Positions 16,132 to 25,224 are shown, counted from the stretch's first letter. The stretch: 64,000 nt of DNA from Neglectibacter timonensis (GCF_900048895.1 NZ_LT160639.1:439001-503000); one strand, 5' to 3'. Program-made: numbers and translations. Notes: generated by a model not told the origin, from the letters alone.

Positions 16132-16854
16132 TTACTCCGGCTCGCCCAATACGTCCCAGGGAGTCAGCATACCCAGCAGACGTTCTTCCGGGCTGCCTGT
16201 CTCCGTAATAAAAATAACGGAGACCCGCTTGTTTTTTCCTTTCACATGCTCAAACTTTTTCCGCACAGTGATATAGGTAGCGTCCTTGGAAACAAACTCA
16301 TAGTTTTCCATGTGGTCTTTCACCTGGATATGGCCCCCTATATCCGCCACTGTGGTATCCGGTGAGATTCCCTCTCCCCCGCTGCGCAGCAGATACCGGA
16401 ATACAGAACCAACGCTGAACACCCCGCAGAACTGCCCGTCGCGCATCACCGGAATATGGGAATATCCGTTTTTATCCATAACCTCCATCAATCGCAGCAC
16501 TTTCTGATTCAAGCTCGCTTTCATCACTTGCTCGCCCTTGGTGGCGAATTCCATGGCAAGCGGCGGGCGCTTCACAAATTCCAGCACCTCTTTCATAGCT
16601 TCCACCACAGACTGGGAGGGCTCTACAATGGGTTCGCCGTTCAAGTTGGGGTTATGGGTCAGCAGGTTCCGGATTTCCCGGCACACGTCCAGTTTATCCC
16701 GCACAGGGCCGCTCTCATAATCCTTTGCAAATTCAAATACAACGCTGGAGTAGTGACGCCGCGTCCCCCGGTATTTATCTTCCAGTGCGTCCTCCATCTG
16801 TTTATAGAGATCTAAAAATTCGTCGATTCGGCTCTGACCGTCTCCGTTTCCCAT
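16132..16854 (-). CDS. CBS-pair protein with HEPN-like N-terminal domain
   Basis: A 240-residue cytosolic protein. Residues about 10-90 are all-helical and contain CREIRNLLTHNP, where R62-N-L-L-T-H67 is the R-x4-H signature of HEPN domains, many of which are RNases. Residues about 110-235 form two CBS repeats (VMDKNGYSHIPVMRDGQFCGVFSV, then VSVIFITETG and LLGMLTPWD), the usual adenosine-nucleotide sensor. The arrangement suggests an RNA-binding or RNA-cleaving domain controlled by a nucleotide. This is inference: the helical part could be structural only. It is last in the operon with holA and the DivIVA-like gene. Confidence 0.75.
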   Translation of the reverse strand: MGNGDGQSRIDEFLDLYKQMEDALEDKYRGTRRHYSSVVFEFAKDYESGPVRDKLDVCREIRNLLTHNPNLNGEPIVEPSQSVVEAMKEVLEFVKRPPLAMEFATKGEQVMKASLNQKVLRLMEVMDKNGYSHIPVMRDGQFCGVFSVGSVFRYLLRSGGEGISPDTTVADIGGHIQVKDHMENYEFVSKDATYITVRKKFEHVKGKNKRVSVIFITETGSPEERLLGMLTPWDVLGEPE

Positions 16855-16869
16855 GGCGCATCACTTCCC

Positions 16870-17271
16870 TTATAAAAGTTGGTCGGAAGGCAGCCGCTGT
16901 ATGTTCTGCAGCAGTTCCTCCGCATCGCCCTGCACCTTGTTCCGGAATTCCTCCCGGAACCTGCGCAGCAGCTTGATGCTTTCAATCAGCTCGTCTCTCT
17001 CCTTTTCCAGCTCTGCGCATACCAGTTCCTGGTGACTGGGCGCCTGAAGCGTCTCTGTCAGGTGCTGCTTGAGATGTTCTGTTTCTTCCTTCGCCGCGTG
17101 CAGCTCCCGTTCCAGGCGCCGGACGTCGTCTTCCAGCTCCTGTTTTTCCCGTTCAGCTTCATCCAAAGCCACCATAAGTTCCGCAAGAAACCCATCCACA
17201 TCCTCCCCCCGGTACCATTTCCCCCGGGCGCGGAATGATACGTCCCGCAGCGCATCCTTTGTCAGTTCCAT
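16870..17271 (-). CDS. DivIVA-like coiled-coil protein
   Basis: A 133-residue protein. The N-terminal segment FRARGKWYRGEDVDGFL corresponds to the membrane-curvature-binding motif of DivIVA/GpsB proteins, and a long charged coiled coil (about residues 35-120, EREKQELEDDVRRLEREL) follows. Family role: marks septa or poles and recruits cell-wall or chromosome proteins. The ATG at 17271 has AAGGAG eight bases upstream and overlaps the end of the RNase M5-like gene. An in-frame TTG lies two codons earlier. Confidence 0.72.
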   Translation of the reverse strand: MELTKDALRDVSFRARGKWYRGEDVDGFLAELMVALDEAEREKQELEDDVRRLERELHAAKEETEHLKQHLTETLQAPSHQELVCAELEKERDELIESIKLLRRFREEFRNKVQGDAEELLQNIQRLPSDQLL

Positions 17272-17273
17272 GC

Positions 17274-17873
17274 TCAACTCTCCTTATCGTCTTCCAATTC
17301 CTCGCAAAGCTGAAACAGCTCTTCCCGGGTATACAGGACGCTCAACGCTTGCAGAAGTCCATTTGGTGACAGGTGCTCCGGCAGCTCCAGCCTTTTCAGC
17401 AGCGCTGTCCGTTTTCCGGCGCTGTTCTCCCGGCCGGAAAGGCCCAGTTCATAAAAATCCACCTTTGTGAGCGTGCTGCGGCGTTCCGCCCTTCCCTCAA
17501 CTGTGACACCGGCCCGCAGGAGAGCTTTCCGCAGGGTCTCAAGCTCCATTCCCTCCACGCCCAGCTTGCCCTCCTTGGAAGGAGTGCTCTTCCTCTTTTC
17601 TTTTCCCAGGATATCGGGGATATAGGCATTTTTGATGAGTTCCGGCCGGATACAGGAACAGAGCTTGCCGCGGATCAGAAATCCTGCTCCGTCGCTGTCC
17701 GTCAGAATGACAAGGCCGTTCTTCTCCGCCAGGCGGCGGATCATTGCAAGGCGCTTTTTGTCTTTGAATATTCCAAATCCATTGGTTTCTATGATAACAC
17801 CGTCCACTAGCGAGGAAAGCTTATTTTTGTCGTATTTTCCCTCCACCACGATGGTTTCCTTGATCCGGATCAT
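17274..17873 (-). CDS. rnmV: RNase M5-like toprim protein (DUF4093 C-terminal domain)
   Basis: A 199-residue protein. The toprim domain has IVVEGKYDKNKL (catalytic Glu strand) and LTDSDGAGFLIRGKL (D-x-D-G-A-G). The C-terminal half resembles the DUF4093 domain that follows toprim in RNase M5, the enzyme that trims the 5S rRNA precursor. In many Firmicutes it neighbours ksgA; here it is between holA and a DivIVA-like gene. The start overlaps the holA stop (ATGA) behind AGGAGAGG. Another role in RNA or DNA processing is possible. Confidence 0.75.
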   Translation of the reverse strand: MIRIKETIVVEGKYDKNKLSSLVDGVIIETNGFGIFKDKKRLAMIRRLAEKNGLVILTDSDGAGFLIRGKLCSCIRPELIKNAYIPDILGKEKRKSTPSKEGKLGVEGMELETLRKALLRAGVTVEGRAERRSTLTKVDFYELGLSGRENSAGKRTALLKRLELPEHLSPNGLLQALSVLYTREELFQLCEELEDDKES

Positions 17874-18916
17874 GCCGCCTCTCCTTTTGCCGCCAGCAGC
17901 AGCTTTGCAATCAATTCTTCCATGACGATACGGGCGTCGAGTTTGGAACCCTTGAGCTGCAAGTCTGCCTGCAGCAACAGATCCAGGCTTCTGCGCAGAC
18001 CTTCCTCAGAAATTCCTTTGGCGCTGCGTTCGGCATTTCTCAGCCGGAATTCCCTGCCCCTGTATTCCCCGTATCCGGAAGGGGCTGTGGCGGGCAGTCC
18101 GCTCTGAAGCGCCGCCCTGACCCGATACATATCCACATAAGAGGAAGAAAGCGCGCCCAGAATGGAGAGAGGCTCCTCATTTTGAGAAAACAACTGATCC
18201 AGCAGCTGGTATGCTTTTTCATAACTTCCGGCAGTCAGGGCGTTGGCCATCAAAAACACCGTGGTTTCTGTACTCTTCGGCACCATATCCTCAATCATGG
18301 ACCGGGTGATTTCCCCGCCGTCTGCAAAAGCGCAGAGCTTTTCCATCTCATTGAGCAGGGCGTTCAGATCTGGCCCCACGTACTCCACGATTCGGGAAGC
18401 ATTGTCCTTAGAAAGCATACAGCCCGCCTTTTCCGCCTCCTTCAGCAGCAGCTTCCGCAAATCAGAAGCCTCCCTGCGCTTACAAAAAAGCGTGCAGCCC
18501 CTGTTTTCCGCCTTTTTAAGGAAATTCCTCCACTTGGCGGACTTTTTTGGATCAAACTCCAGCGTAGGATACCAGAACACCAGCGTAGTGCTTTCCGGAA
18601 GGTTGTCCAGCAATTCATTGAGCTTATTGAGCTCCACCTGATTTTTTTCTTCCAGATTAAAATCGGCAACCGCCACACATTTGTGCTCCGCCAGAAAGGG
18701 AAGCGCTTCCGCTGCGTCTGCGACAGCGTCAATACCGGCAGTACTGGGGAATTCATTCCGGTTGAATTCGGGGAAGGCCTCCCCTGCGGCTTTCTTGATA
18801 AGCTTTACGGCAGCCCGCTTCACAAGATATTTTTCCTCTCCAAAAATCACATAAAGACTGGCAAATCCCCCTGAGGACAGATGTTGTCTCAGATCGCTCT
18901 CCGTCAATACAGGCAT
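17870..18916 (-). CDS. holA: DNA polymerase III delta subunit
   Basis: A 348-residue clamp-loader subunit. The N-terminal YVIFGEEKYLVKRA matches the degenerate P-loop region of delta (Y-x-I-x-G-E-E-x-x-L), the middle has LNALLNEMEKLCAF, and the C-terminal collar domain has DARIVMEELIAKL. Role: opens the beta clamp during loading at primed sites. It directly follows comEC (TGATG overlap), an arrangement common in Firmicutes, and overlaps the next gene by four bases. Confidence 0.93.
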   Translation of the reverse strand: MPVLTESDLRQHLSSGGFASLYVIFGEEKYLVKRAAVKLIKKAAGEAFPEFNRNEFPSTAGIDAVADAAEALPFLAEHKCVAVADFNLEEKNQVELNKLNELLDNLPESTTLVFWYPTLEFDPKKSAKWRNFLKKAENRGCTLFCKRREASDLRKLLLKEAEKAGCMLSKDNASRIVEYVGPDLNALLNEMEKLCAFADGGEITRSMIEDMVPKSTETTVFLMANALTAGSYEKAYQLLDQLFSQNEEPLSILGALSSSYVDMYRVRAALQSGLPATAPSGYGEYRGREFRLRNAERSAKGISEEGLRRSLDLLLQADLQLKGSKLDARIVMEELIAKLLLAAKGEAA

Positions 18917-21072
18917 CAGTCTTCCCTCCTTATGGCTGCAGTTCCATCCTTCAGCCGCAGCCAGATGATACGGCTTTCCCCGGCAGAAATGCAGAACCTC
19001 GCCCTGCCGCTTTCTGTCTCCTCGATTATATCATCTGTCTGCAGAACAGTAAATGAGGAATTCACACTGCTTTCCACTTGATTGGTCAGCAGAAGGCTGC
19101 ACGTCCCTCTCTCAGTCTTCCCCGTTTCCACCGCTGTGTCCACGCCTTCGGCAGAAAAGGTCAGCAGTGCGCCCTCCTCTGTAAGACGGACCTCCAAACC
19201 CTCCATGGCCTCATAAGAAAGCTCCTCGGAAAATACGGTTTGAGGAATCCCCTCCATCAGTCCTGCAAGCTCCTTTCCCAAATACAGGGCTTCCTGCCTG
19301 ATTACCTGCTTGACGGAAAATTTCCGCAGGAGCCGCCGGGCTGCCTCAGCGGCTTCCCAGGAATCTGCGGACAGGCGCAGGGAAGTGATTTCCCGCACGT
19401 TTGCTCTCTTTAGAATGGAAGCAGCTGCTCCTGTGTTGTAGCCGTCCAAGGAAAGCACCGCCGCCTTTCCATCCTGAAGCAGCACTACGCAGGAAGCCTC
19501 TCCTTCGTCCGCCACGGCCAAGGTAGTTCCGCTCTGCAGCGCACGGTTCTCCAAACCACAAGCCAGGCACAGCACCAGAACGCACATCCCGGCAGCGGAA
19601 ACACATACTGTACGCCGCCTGCCGCCCAGGCGGCACAAAGCCAGAGCGGCACCTAAAAAGCAGAGAAAAACCACGGCTCCCCACTGGCTCACAGCTGCAA
19701 AGGGCACAGGCAGTCTTCCCAAACCATCTGCACCCCGCAGCAGCAGCTGTGCCAGCAGACCTGCACAGAGCCGGAACGGCGCGGCCGCCGGTGTGAGCCA
19801 GGGCACCAGGGAAAGCACCACAGCCGGTACCGCCGTATACAGCAGCAAGGTGCCCGGCAGCACCAACAGCAGCGAAGAGAGGGGCGACAACAGAGAAAAC
19901 CCATCGAACACCAGAAGCTGTACCGGCAGTGTGGCGAGCACGCAGGCCAAACTCACTGAAAGAGAGGCCGTCAGCGGCGCTGCAGCGCGGCGCAAATACC
20001 TTCTGTTTTGAAAGGGCCTGTTTATCACCCGGGAGATACCGGACTGTAGTTTCAGAATTCCCAGTGTGGAAAGGGCGGACAGGGCGAGTCCCACATCTCC
20101 GCCGGAAAAAGGATTCAGCACTCCAATCAGCAGCAGGGCAAAACCCAGAGAGTTAAGGCTGTCCGCCTCTCTGCCGAGACAATCGGCGAAGAGGAACAGC
20201 AGCAGCATGATGCCGCTGCGCACCGCGGAAAATGGAAAGCCGATCAAGATGAGAAAGAGAAGTACAGCCGCCGCAGTAAGCAGGTTTTTCACCCGGCGTC
20301 CCAAACGAAACAGGGAGAGAAAAAGAGAAAAGAACGCGGCAAGGGCCGACAAATGCAGACCGGAAATGACCAGCAGGTGAGAAGCGCCGATATCCCGGAA
20401 GTCGGACTCCACATCGGCAGAGAGGCCGTCCTTCTCTCCCAAAAGCATAGCCCTCACCAGTGAGGCTTCCTCCTGCGGAAACAGCCCCTCTACACACCGG
20501 CGCAGAGATCTGCGCACCTCCCAAAGAATGGCCAGTAAGCTTTTTGTCTCCGCAGGGATAACGAAGGTTCCTCCATATTCCGCCAGATATGCGCCCATCA
20601 CCGTTCCTTTTGCCAATCTGGCGTTTTTCGCAGAATAGAGTCCGCCTTCCTCAAAGGTGTAAAACCCCGCCAGACACTCCACCTCATCCCCAGGCTGGCA
20701 GAACAGAGCCTGGTTGGTAGAAAAACGCACGGTAAAATTCCCAAGCTGCGGAACTTCCTCCACACGCGTGACCTTCAGCTTATAATAGTACTTATGGTTT
20801 TCCTCTTCCGGCCCCTCCAGTACCGTGGCATGAATTCTCGCTTTCGTCTGGTCGAGCACTTCGAACGGCTCCGCCTGTATATGATATGCCCAAGCGTAAA
20901 GAGAAAAGGCCAGTGATACCGAAAGCAGTATCACCGGCACAAGTTCCACTTTTCTCCGAATCCCCATAACAAGTATGGCAATGCCCGCCGTCAGCACAGC
21001 CGCGGCGATAGATACCGTTTCCCCCAGGAATGCCGCCGTGCTCAGTGCGGCGAAAACCGAAAACCCGGTCAC
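18916..21072 (-). CDS. comEC: ComEC/Rec2 DNA-uptake channel protein with a degenerate beta-lactamase domain
   Basis: About 718 residues. N-terminal membrane segments are followed by an OB-like domain (FTVRFSTNQALFCQPGDEVE), then the competence domain with about eight membrane segments (GASHLLVISGLHLSALAAFFS, FPFSAVRSGIMLL). The C-terminal 200 residues occupy the place of the MBL domain, but where H-x-H-x-D-H is expected there is LRLSADSWEAAEA, so the zinc site is lost. Family role: channel for single-stranded DNA. The start is uncertain: no good RBS; GTG at 21072 is the first plausible codon after the stop of the preceding gene. Confidence 0.88.
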   Translation of the reverse strand: MTGFSVFAALSTAAFLGETVSIAAAVLTAGIAILVMGIRRKVELVPVILLSVSLAFSLYAWAYHIQAEPFEVLDQTKARIHATVLEGPEEENHKYYYKLKVTRVEEVPQLGNFTVRFSTNQALFCQPGDEVECLAGFYTFEEGGLYSAKNARLAKGTVMGAYLAEYGGTFVIPAETKSLLAILWEVRRSLRRCVEGLFPQEEASLVRAMLLGEKDGLSADVESDFRDIGASHLLVISGLHLSALAAFFSLFLSLFRLGRRVKNLLTAAAVLLFLILIGFPFSAVRSGIMLLLFLFADCLGREADSLNSLGFALLLIGVLNPFSGGDVGLALSALSTLGILKLQSGISRVINRPFQNRRYLRRAAAPLTASLSVSLACVLATLPVQLLVFDGFSLLSPLSSLLLVLPGTLLLYTAVPAVVLSLVPWLTPAAAPFRLCAGLLAQLLLRGADGLGRLPVPFAAVSQWGAVVFLCFLGAALALCRLGGRRRTVCVSAAGMCVLVLCLACGLENRALQSGTTLAVADEGEASCVVLLQDGKAAVLSLDGYNTGAAASILKRANVREITSLRLSADSWEAAEAARRLLRKFSVKQVIRQEALYLGKELAGLMEGIPQTVFSEELSYEAMEGLEVRLTEEGALLTFSAEGVDTAVETGKTERGTCSLLLTNQVESSVNSSFTVLQTDDIIEETESGRARFCISAGESRIIWLRLKDGTAAIRRED

Positions 21073-21097
21073 CGCAAAGAAGCGCGGCAGACCCTTT

Positions 21098-21637
21098 TCA
21101 CTTAAAGAACAACGGAAGCGGTTCAAGATAGATGATATCCGTACGGTCCTTGGCTTCACCCTCTGCCAGGACACAGGCCTTACCCACCACGTTTCCGCCG
21201 ATGCTGCCCAGAAGCTCCTCAATGGCGGCCAGAGATTCCCCTGTGGAGATCACATCGTCCACGATTAAGATCCGTTTGCCCTTGAGGTTTTCGCAGTCCG
21301 CCTTGGAGAGATACAGCTTCTGCACATGGTCAGTGGTGATGGATTTCACCTCCACGTGGATGGGATCCTCCATATAGGCTTTTACTCCCTTACGGGCCAC
21401 CACATAATTTCTGCAGCCGATACGCGCCATTTCATAGGCCAGCGGAATTCCCTTGGATTCCGCCGTGACAATAATATCGTGCTCCGGGCACTTTTCCAAC
21501 AGGGCTTTTGCCGTTTTTTCCGTAATCTCCACATCACTGAACATCACAAATCCGGCAATGTCCATATGCTCGTTGAGCGGGCAGATAGGAAGTTCCCTCT
21601 TGCAGCCCGCTATGTCCATCTGATAAACCTCTCCCAT
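21098..21637 (-). CDS. Purine-type phosphoribosyltransferase (adenine/xanthine PRT-like)
   Basis: A 179-residue protein with the PRPP-binding motif RILIVDDVISTGES near residue 125 and a purine-PRT hood. It resembles adenine or xanthine phosphoribosyltransferases that salvage free bases to nucleotides in the cytosol; the exact base is not clear. RBS AAGGAGGAAGAAAC lies before the ATG. It is the first gene of the comEC-holA operon, and the 97-bp tandem repeat array lies directly upstream, where its promoter would be expected. Confidence 0.82.
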   Translation of the reverse strand: MGEVYQMDIAGCKRELPICPLNEHMDIAGFVMFSDVEITEKTAKALLEKCPEHDIIVTAESKGIPLAYEMARIGCRNYVVARKGVKAYMEDPIHVEVKSITTDHVQKLYLSKADCENLKGKRILIVDDVISTGESLAAIEELLGSIGGNVVGKACVLAEGEAKDRTDIIYLEPLPLFFK

Positions 21638-21675
21638 GTTTCTTCCTCCTTATTCTTTCTGACCGCTTTCCAGCC

Positions 21676-22140
21676 GCTTTCTGAAGAAAGCTTGGCAAAG
21701 ACTTTTATTCCGCGGGGACGCCCGGCGAAGGCTCATAGCTTACTCCCCGATGCCCTGGACTCTTCTTTCTCCGCTTTCTGAAGAAAGCTTGGCAAAGACT
21801 TTTATTCCGCGGGGACTCCCGGCGAAGACTCATAGCTTACTCCCCGATGCCCTGGACTCTTCTTTCTCCGCTTTCTGAAGAAAGCTTGGCAAAGACTTTT
21901 ATTCCGCGGGGACGCCCGGCGAGGGCTCATGGCTCACTGCCCGACGCTCTGGACTCTTCTTTCTTCGCTTTCTGAAGAAAGCTTGGCAAAGACTTTTATT
22001 CCGCGGGGACGCCCGGTGAGGACTCACGGCTCACTCCCCGACGCTATGGACTCTTCTTTCTCCGCTTTCTGAAGAAAGCCTGGCAAGGACTTTTATTCCG
22101 CGGGGACGCCCGGCGAGGGCTCATGGCTCACTCCCCGGCA
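21676..22140. repeat. Five tandem copies of a 97-bp repeat
   Basis: The unit starting GCTTTCTGAAGAAAGC recurs at 21676, 21773, 21870, 21967 and 22064, exactly 97 bp apart; the last copy is partial. Copies differ at a few positions (for example GGGACGCCC versus GGGACTCCC). Each begins with the inverted repeat GCTTTCT / AGAAAGC and contains CCGCGGGG. There are no unrelated spacers, so it is not CRISPR, and 97 is not a multiple of three, so it is not a coding repeat. It fills the gap between the HIT gene and the phosphoribosyltransferase gene. Confidence 0.95.
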
Positions 22141-22154
22141 CCCTGGCTGCAGCG

Positions 22155-22505
22155 TTACGCTGCGGGGAACGGGGGCCATCCCATCTGCTGTTTGCCCAAA
22201 AGGTGGAAATGCAAATGCTGCACGCTCTGCATCCCGTCTTTCCCGCAGTTGTTTACAATGCGAAACCCGTTCTGCAAGCCCAGCTCCCCGGCCAGCTTTG
22301 CAGCGACCTCAAAAATGTGAGCCACTACCACACTGTTTTCCGGAGTGATCTCCAGCGCAGACGCAATGTGCTCCTTGGGAATGAGCAGCACATGTACGGG
22401 GGCCTGAGGATCCAGGTCGTGAAAGGCCACCACCTGGCTGTCCTCATATACTTTATTCGACGGGATTTCTCCCTGGGCGATTTTGCAAAAGACACAGTCA
22501 GACAT
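22155..22505 (-). CDS. HIT-family nucleotide hydrolase (Hint-like)
   Basis: A 116-residue protein with the histidine triad QHLHFHLLG near residue 100 and the N-terminal zinc-type pair CVFCKIAQGEIPS. This is the HinT/PKCI branch, which hydrolyses nucleoside phosphoramidates and aminoacyl-adenylates. The ATG at 22505 has GGAAGGGAG seven bases upstream. It follows alaS on the same strand, which is notable because Hint proteins act on aminoacyl-AMP intermediates. Confidence 0.92.
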   Translation of the reverse strand: MSDCVFCKIAQGEIPSNKVYEDSQVVAFHDLDPQAPVHVLLIPKEHIASALEITPENSVVVAHIFEVAAKLAGELGLQNGFRIVNNCGKDGMQSVQHLHFHLLGKQQMGWPPFPAA

Positions 22506-22539
22506 TTTTTTACTCCCTTCCAGATCCTTGGTAGTGAAT

Positions 22540-25173
22540 TCAAGCACCCAGCTGTTTTTTAACCAGCTCCGGCACCGCGGCCAGGGCTTCGTCCAGCTTG
22601 GTCTGATCCTTAGCGCCCGCCATAGCGAAATCGGGCCGTCCGCCGCCGTTGCCGCCGGTTAGCTGGGCCACCTCCTTGACGAGAGCTCCCGCTTTCAATC
22701 CCTTCTCCTGCGCAGACTTGTTACAGGCTGCAGCCAGCGTAGCCTTGCCGCCGCTGATTCCTGCGAACACCGCCGCAACAGGCTCCTGCCGTTCCTTGGC
22801 CTTATCGCACAGAGCGCGAAGCGCGTCGCTGCCCGTGCCGGAAAGCAGTGCGAATATCACCTTTATGCCGTTCACATCCTGGGCATTCTGGAACACGCCC
22901 TCCAAATTGGCAGAAGCCACCTTGGCATTGAGCGTCTCAATGGCCTTATCCTTATCCTTCAGTTCAGCCATCATCTGCCTTGCCCTTACGGGAAGCTCTG
23001 CCGGATTCAGCACTTTCATTGCCTGGGCAGTCTCCTGAATGGCCTGCGTCTGCACAGTCAGCAGGTGGAGCACTCCCGCACCGGTCACCGCCTCAATCCG
23101 GCGCACACCGGACGCCACGGAAGATTCCGACACGATCTTGAAAAGCCCCAGCCGAGCTGTATTATCCATATGGGTGCCGCCGCAAAACTCCTTGCTGAAA
23201 TCATCTCCCACTGAAACGACGCGCACCACATCTCCATATTTCTCGCCGAACAAGGCCATAGCGCCGATCTTTCTGGCCTCCTCAATGGGCATTTCCTCCA
23301 TTTTCACAGGGACCGCCTTCAGAATCTCATCGTTTACCATCAGCTCCACAGCAGTCAGTTCCTCAGGCGTCAGGGCAGAGAAATGGGTGAAGTCAAAGCG
23401 CACATGCTTCTCGTTTACCAGCTGGCCGGCCTGTTCCACGTGTGTGCCCAACACCCTGCGCAGAGCCGCCTGCAGCAGATGCGCCGCCGTATGGTTGCGC
23501 ATGATGGCCTTGCGGCGCATGGAGTCCAGCACGGCATTCACCGTATCCCCCACGCTCAAAGTACCTTCTGTCACCACAGCACGGTGCAGGAATACACCCT
23601 CGTGCTTGGTGGTGTCAATGACGTCTGCGGACAGGCCCTCTGCCTCCAGCACGCCGCTGTCACCTACCTGGCCGCCGCTTTCCCCATAGAACGGGGTGGT
23701 ATCCAGCACCACAGAGACCTCGGCGCCCTCGCCTGCGCTCTCCACCCGCTGTCCATTCTGAATGACAGCGATTACCTTGGCGGCTGAGCACAGCTCCGTA
23801 TAGCCGGTAAAGACGGTGGCGGGCAATCCGGAAGCAGCGCTTCCCTCCCCCTTCCAGGCGTCTGCTCCGGCATCCTTCCGGGCGTTTCTCGCCCTCTCCT
23901 TCTGCTCCCGCATCAGTTCCCGGAAACGCTCTTCATCTACCGCCATGCCCCGCTCTTCCAAAATTTCTTTCGTCAGATCCAGCGGGAAGCCGTAAGTATC
24001 GTTCAGGGTGAAGGCATGTTCGCCGGAGAAAACCTTGGAATCAGCCTGATCGATAAAGGTGTTCAGCAGCGCCAGTCCCTGGTCGATGGTCTTCGCAAAG
24101 CTGTCTTCCTCATAGCTGATAATCTTTTTAATGGTGTCCCGCTTTTCCGTCAGTTCGGGATACGCTTTTTGATTCTCACGGATTACAGTGTCCGCCAGTT
24201 CGGAGAGGAACGGCCCGTTGATGCCCAGAAGCTTGCCGTGGCGTGCCGCCCGGCGCAACAGGCGGCGCAGCACGTATCCCCTGCCCTCATTGGAGGGCAG
24301 TACGCCGTCGCCAATCATAAACACCGTGCTGCGAATATGGTCGGTGATTACCCGCAGGGACACGTCGTTCCTCTCGCTGCCGCCGTACTCCACACCGGAG
24401 ATTTTGGATACATGCTTCATGATGTTCTGCACCGTGTCCACCAGGAACAGGTTATCCACGCCCTGCATCACACAGGCCAAGCGCTCCAGGCCCATTCCTG
24501 TGTCGATATTCTTCTGCACCAGATCGGTATAGTTGCCCTGGCCGTCGTTGTTGAACTGGGAGAACACCAGATTCCAGATTTCCACATAGCGGTCGCACTC
24601 GCAGCCCACGCCGCAGTCCGGCTTTCCGCAGCCATACTTTTCGCCCCGGTCGAAATAGATTTCCGAGCAGGGTCCGCAGGGTCCGGAGCCGTGCTCCCAA
24701 AAGTTGTCCTCCTTGCCCAGCCGCTTCATATGGCTCTCGTCCACGCCGATTTCATTGACCCAGATATCCCAGGCTTCGTCATCCTCCATATACACGGAAG
24801 GATACAGCTTATCCTTGGGCATTTCCAGCACCTCGGTGAAAAACTCCCAAGCCCAGGCAATGGCCTCGCGCTTAAAATAATCGCCGAAGGAGAAATTTCC
24901 AAGCATTTCAAAAAAAGTGCCGTGCCGTGCCGTATAGCCCACATTCTCGATATCGCCGGTGCGAATGCACTTTTGGCAGGTGGTCACGCGGTTTTTGGGC
25001 GGCGTGACCTCGCCTGTAAAGTACTTCTTCATAGGCGCCATACCGGAATTGATCAGCAGCAGGCTGTTGTCTCCCTGGGGGATCAGTGAAAAGCTTCCCA
25101 GCCGCAGATGCTCCTTCGATTCAAAGAATTCCAGAAATTTTTCCCTTAGTTCATTTAGTCCCGTCCACTGCAT
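22540..25173 (-). CDS. alaS: Alanyl-tRNA synthetase
   Basis: An 877-residue class II synthetase of full length. The N-terminal aminoacylation domain has FFESKEHLRLGSFSL and the class II motif regions. The editing domain has NHTAAHLLQAAL (H-x3-H) and FCGGTHMDNT (the C-x3-H part of the zinc site). The C-terminal C-Ala domain ends in GGNGGGRPDFAMAGA. It charges tRNA-Ala. AAAGAGG lies before the ATG. It lies 144 bp after the M42 peptidase gene and is probably controlled by the T-box at 26375-26680 as the second gene of that operon. Confidence 0.97.
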   Translation of the reverse strand: MQWTGLNELREKFLEFFESKEHLRLGSFSLIPQGDNSLLLINSGMAPMKKYFTGEVTPPKNRVTTCQKCIRTGDIENVGYTARHGTFFEMLGNFSFGDYFKREAIAWAWEFFTEVLEMPKDKLYPSVYMEDDEAWDIWVNEIGVDESHMKRLGKEDNFWEHGSGPCGPCSEIYFDRGEKYGCGKPDCGVGCECDRYVEIWNLVFSQFNNDGQGNYTDLVQKNIDTGMGLERLACVMQGVDNLFLVDTVQNIMKHVSKISGVEYGGSERNDVSLRVITDHIRSTVFMIGDGVLPSNEGRGYVLRRLLRRAARHGKLLGINGPFLSELADTVIRENQKAYPELTEKRDTIKKIISYEEDSFAKTIDQGLALLNTFIDQADSKVFSGEHAFTLNDTYGFPLDLTKEILEERGMAVDEERFRELMREQKERARNARKDAGADAWKGEGSAASGLPATVFTGYTELCSAAKVIAVIQNGQRVESAGEGAEVSVVLDTTPFYGESGGQVGDSGVLEAEGLSADVIDTTKHEGVFLHRAVVTEGTLSVGDTVNAVLDSMRRKAIMRNHTAAHLLQAALRRVLGTHVEQAGQLVNEKHVRFDFTHFSALTPEELTAVELMVNDEILKAVPVKMEEMPIEEARKIGAMALFGEKYGDVVRVVSVGDDFSKEFCGGTHMDNTARLGLFKIVSESSVASGVRRIEAVTGAGVLHLLTVQTQAIQETAQAMKVLNPAELPVRARQMMAELKDKDKAIETLNAKVASANLEGVFQNAQDVNGIKVIFALLSGTGSDALRALCDKAKERQEPVAAVFAGISGGKATLAAACNKSAQEKGLKAGALVKEVAQLTGGNGGGRPDFAMAGAKDQTKLDEALAAVPELVKKQLGA

Positions 25174-25196
25174 CGTTATTCAACCTCTTTCTATTC

Positions 25197-25224
25197 GTGC
25201 ACACCTCTTTGAAATCCGGTGTAC
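25197..25224 (-). other. Hairpin in the alaS leader
   Basis: Stem GTACACC / GGTGTGCAC in the 144-bp gap before alaS, about 25 bases upstream of the start codon. No T run follows, so it is not a terminator. It may affect alaS translation or mRNA processing. Confidence 0.3.

Noticed and set aside
21676-22140. CRISPR array
   Set aside because: The 97-bp units are contiguous and near-identical, without unique spacers of 30-40 bp, and no cas gene is nearby.
24016-25089. Long plus-strand open frame opposite alaS (357 codons)
   Set aside because: It is the antisense shadow of a full-length, motif-complete alaS; GC-rich codons keep the opposite frame open. No RBS or promoter.
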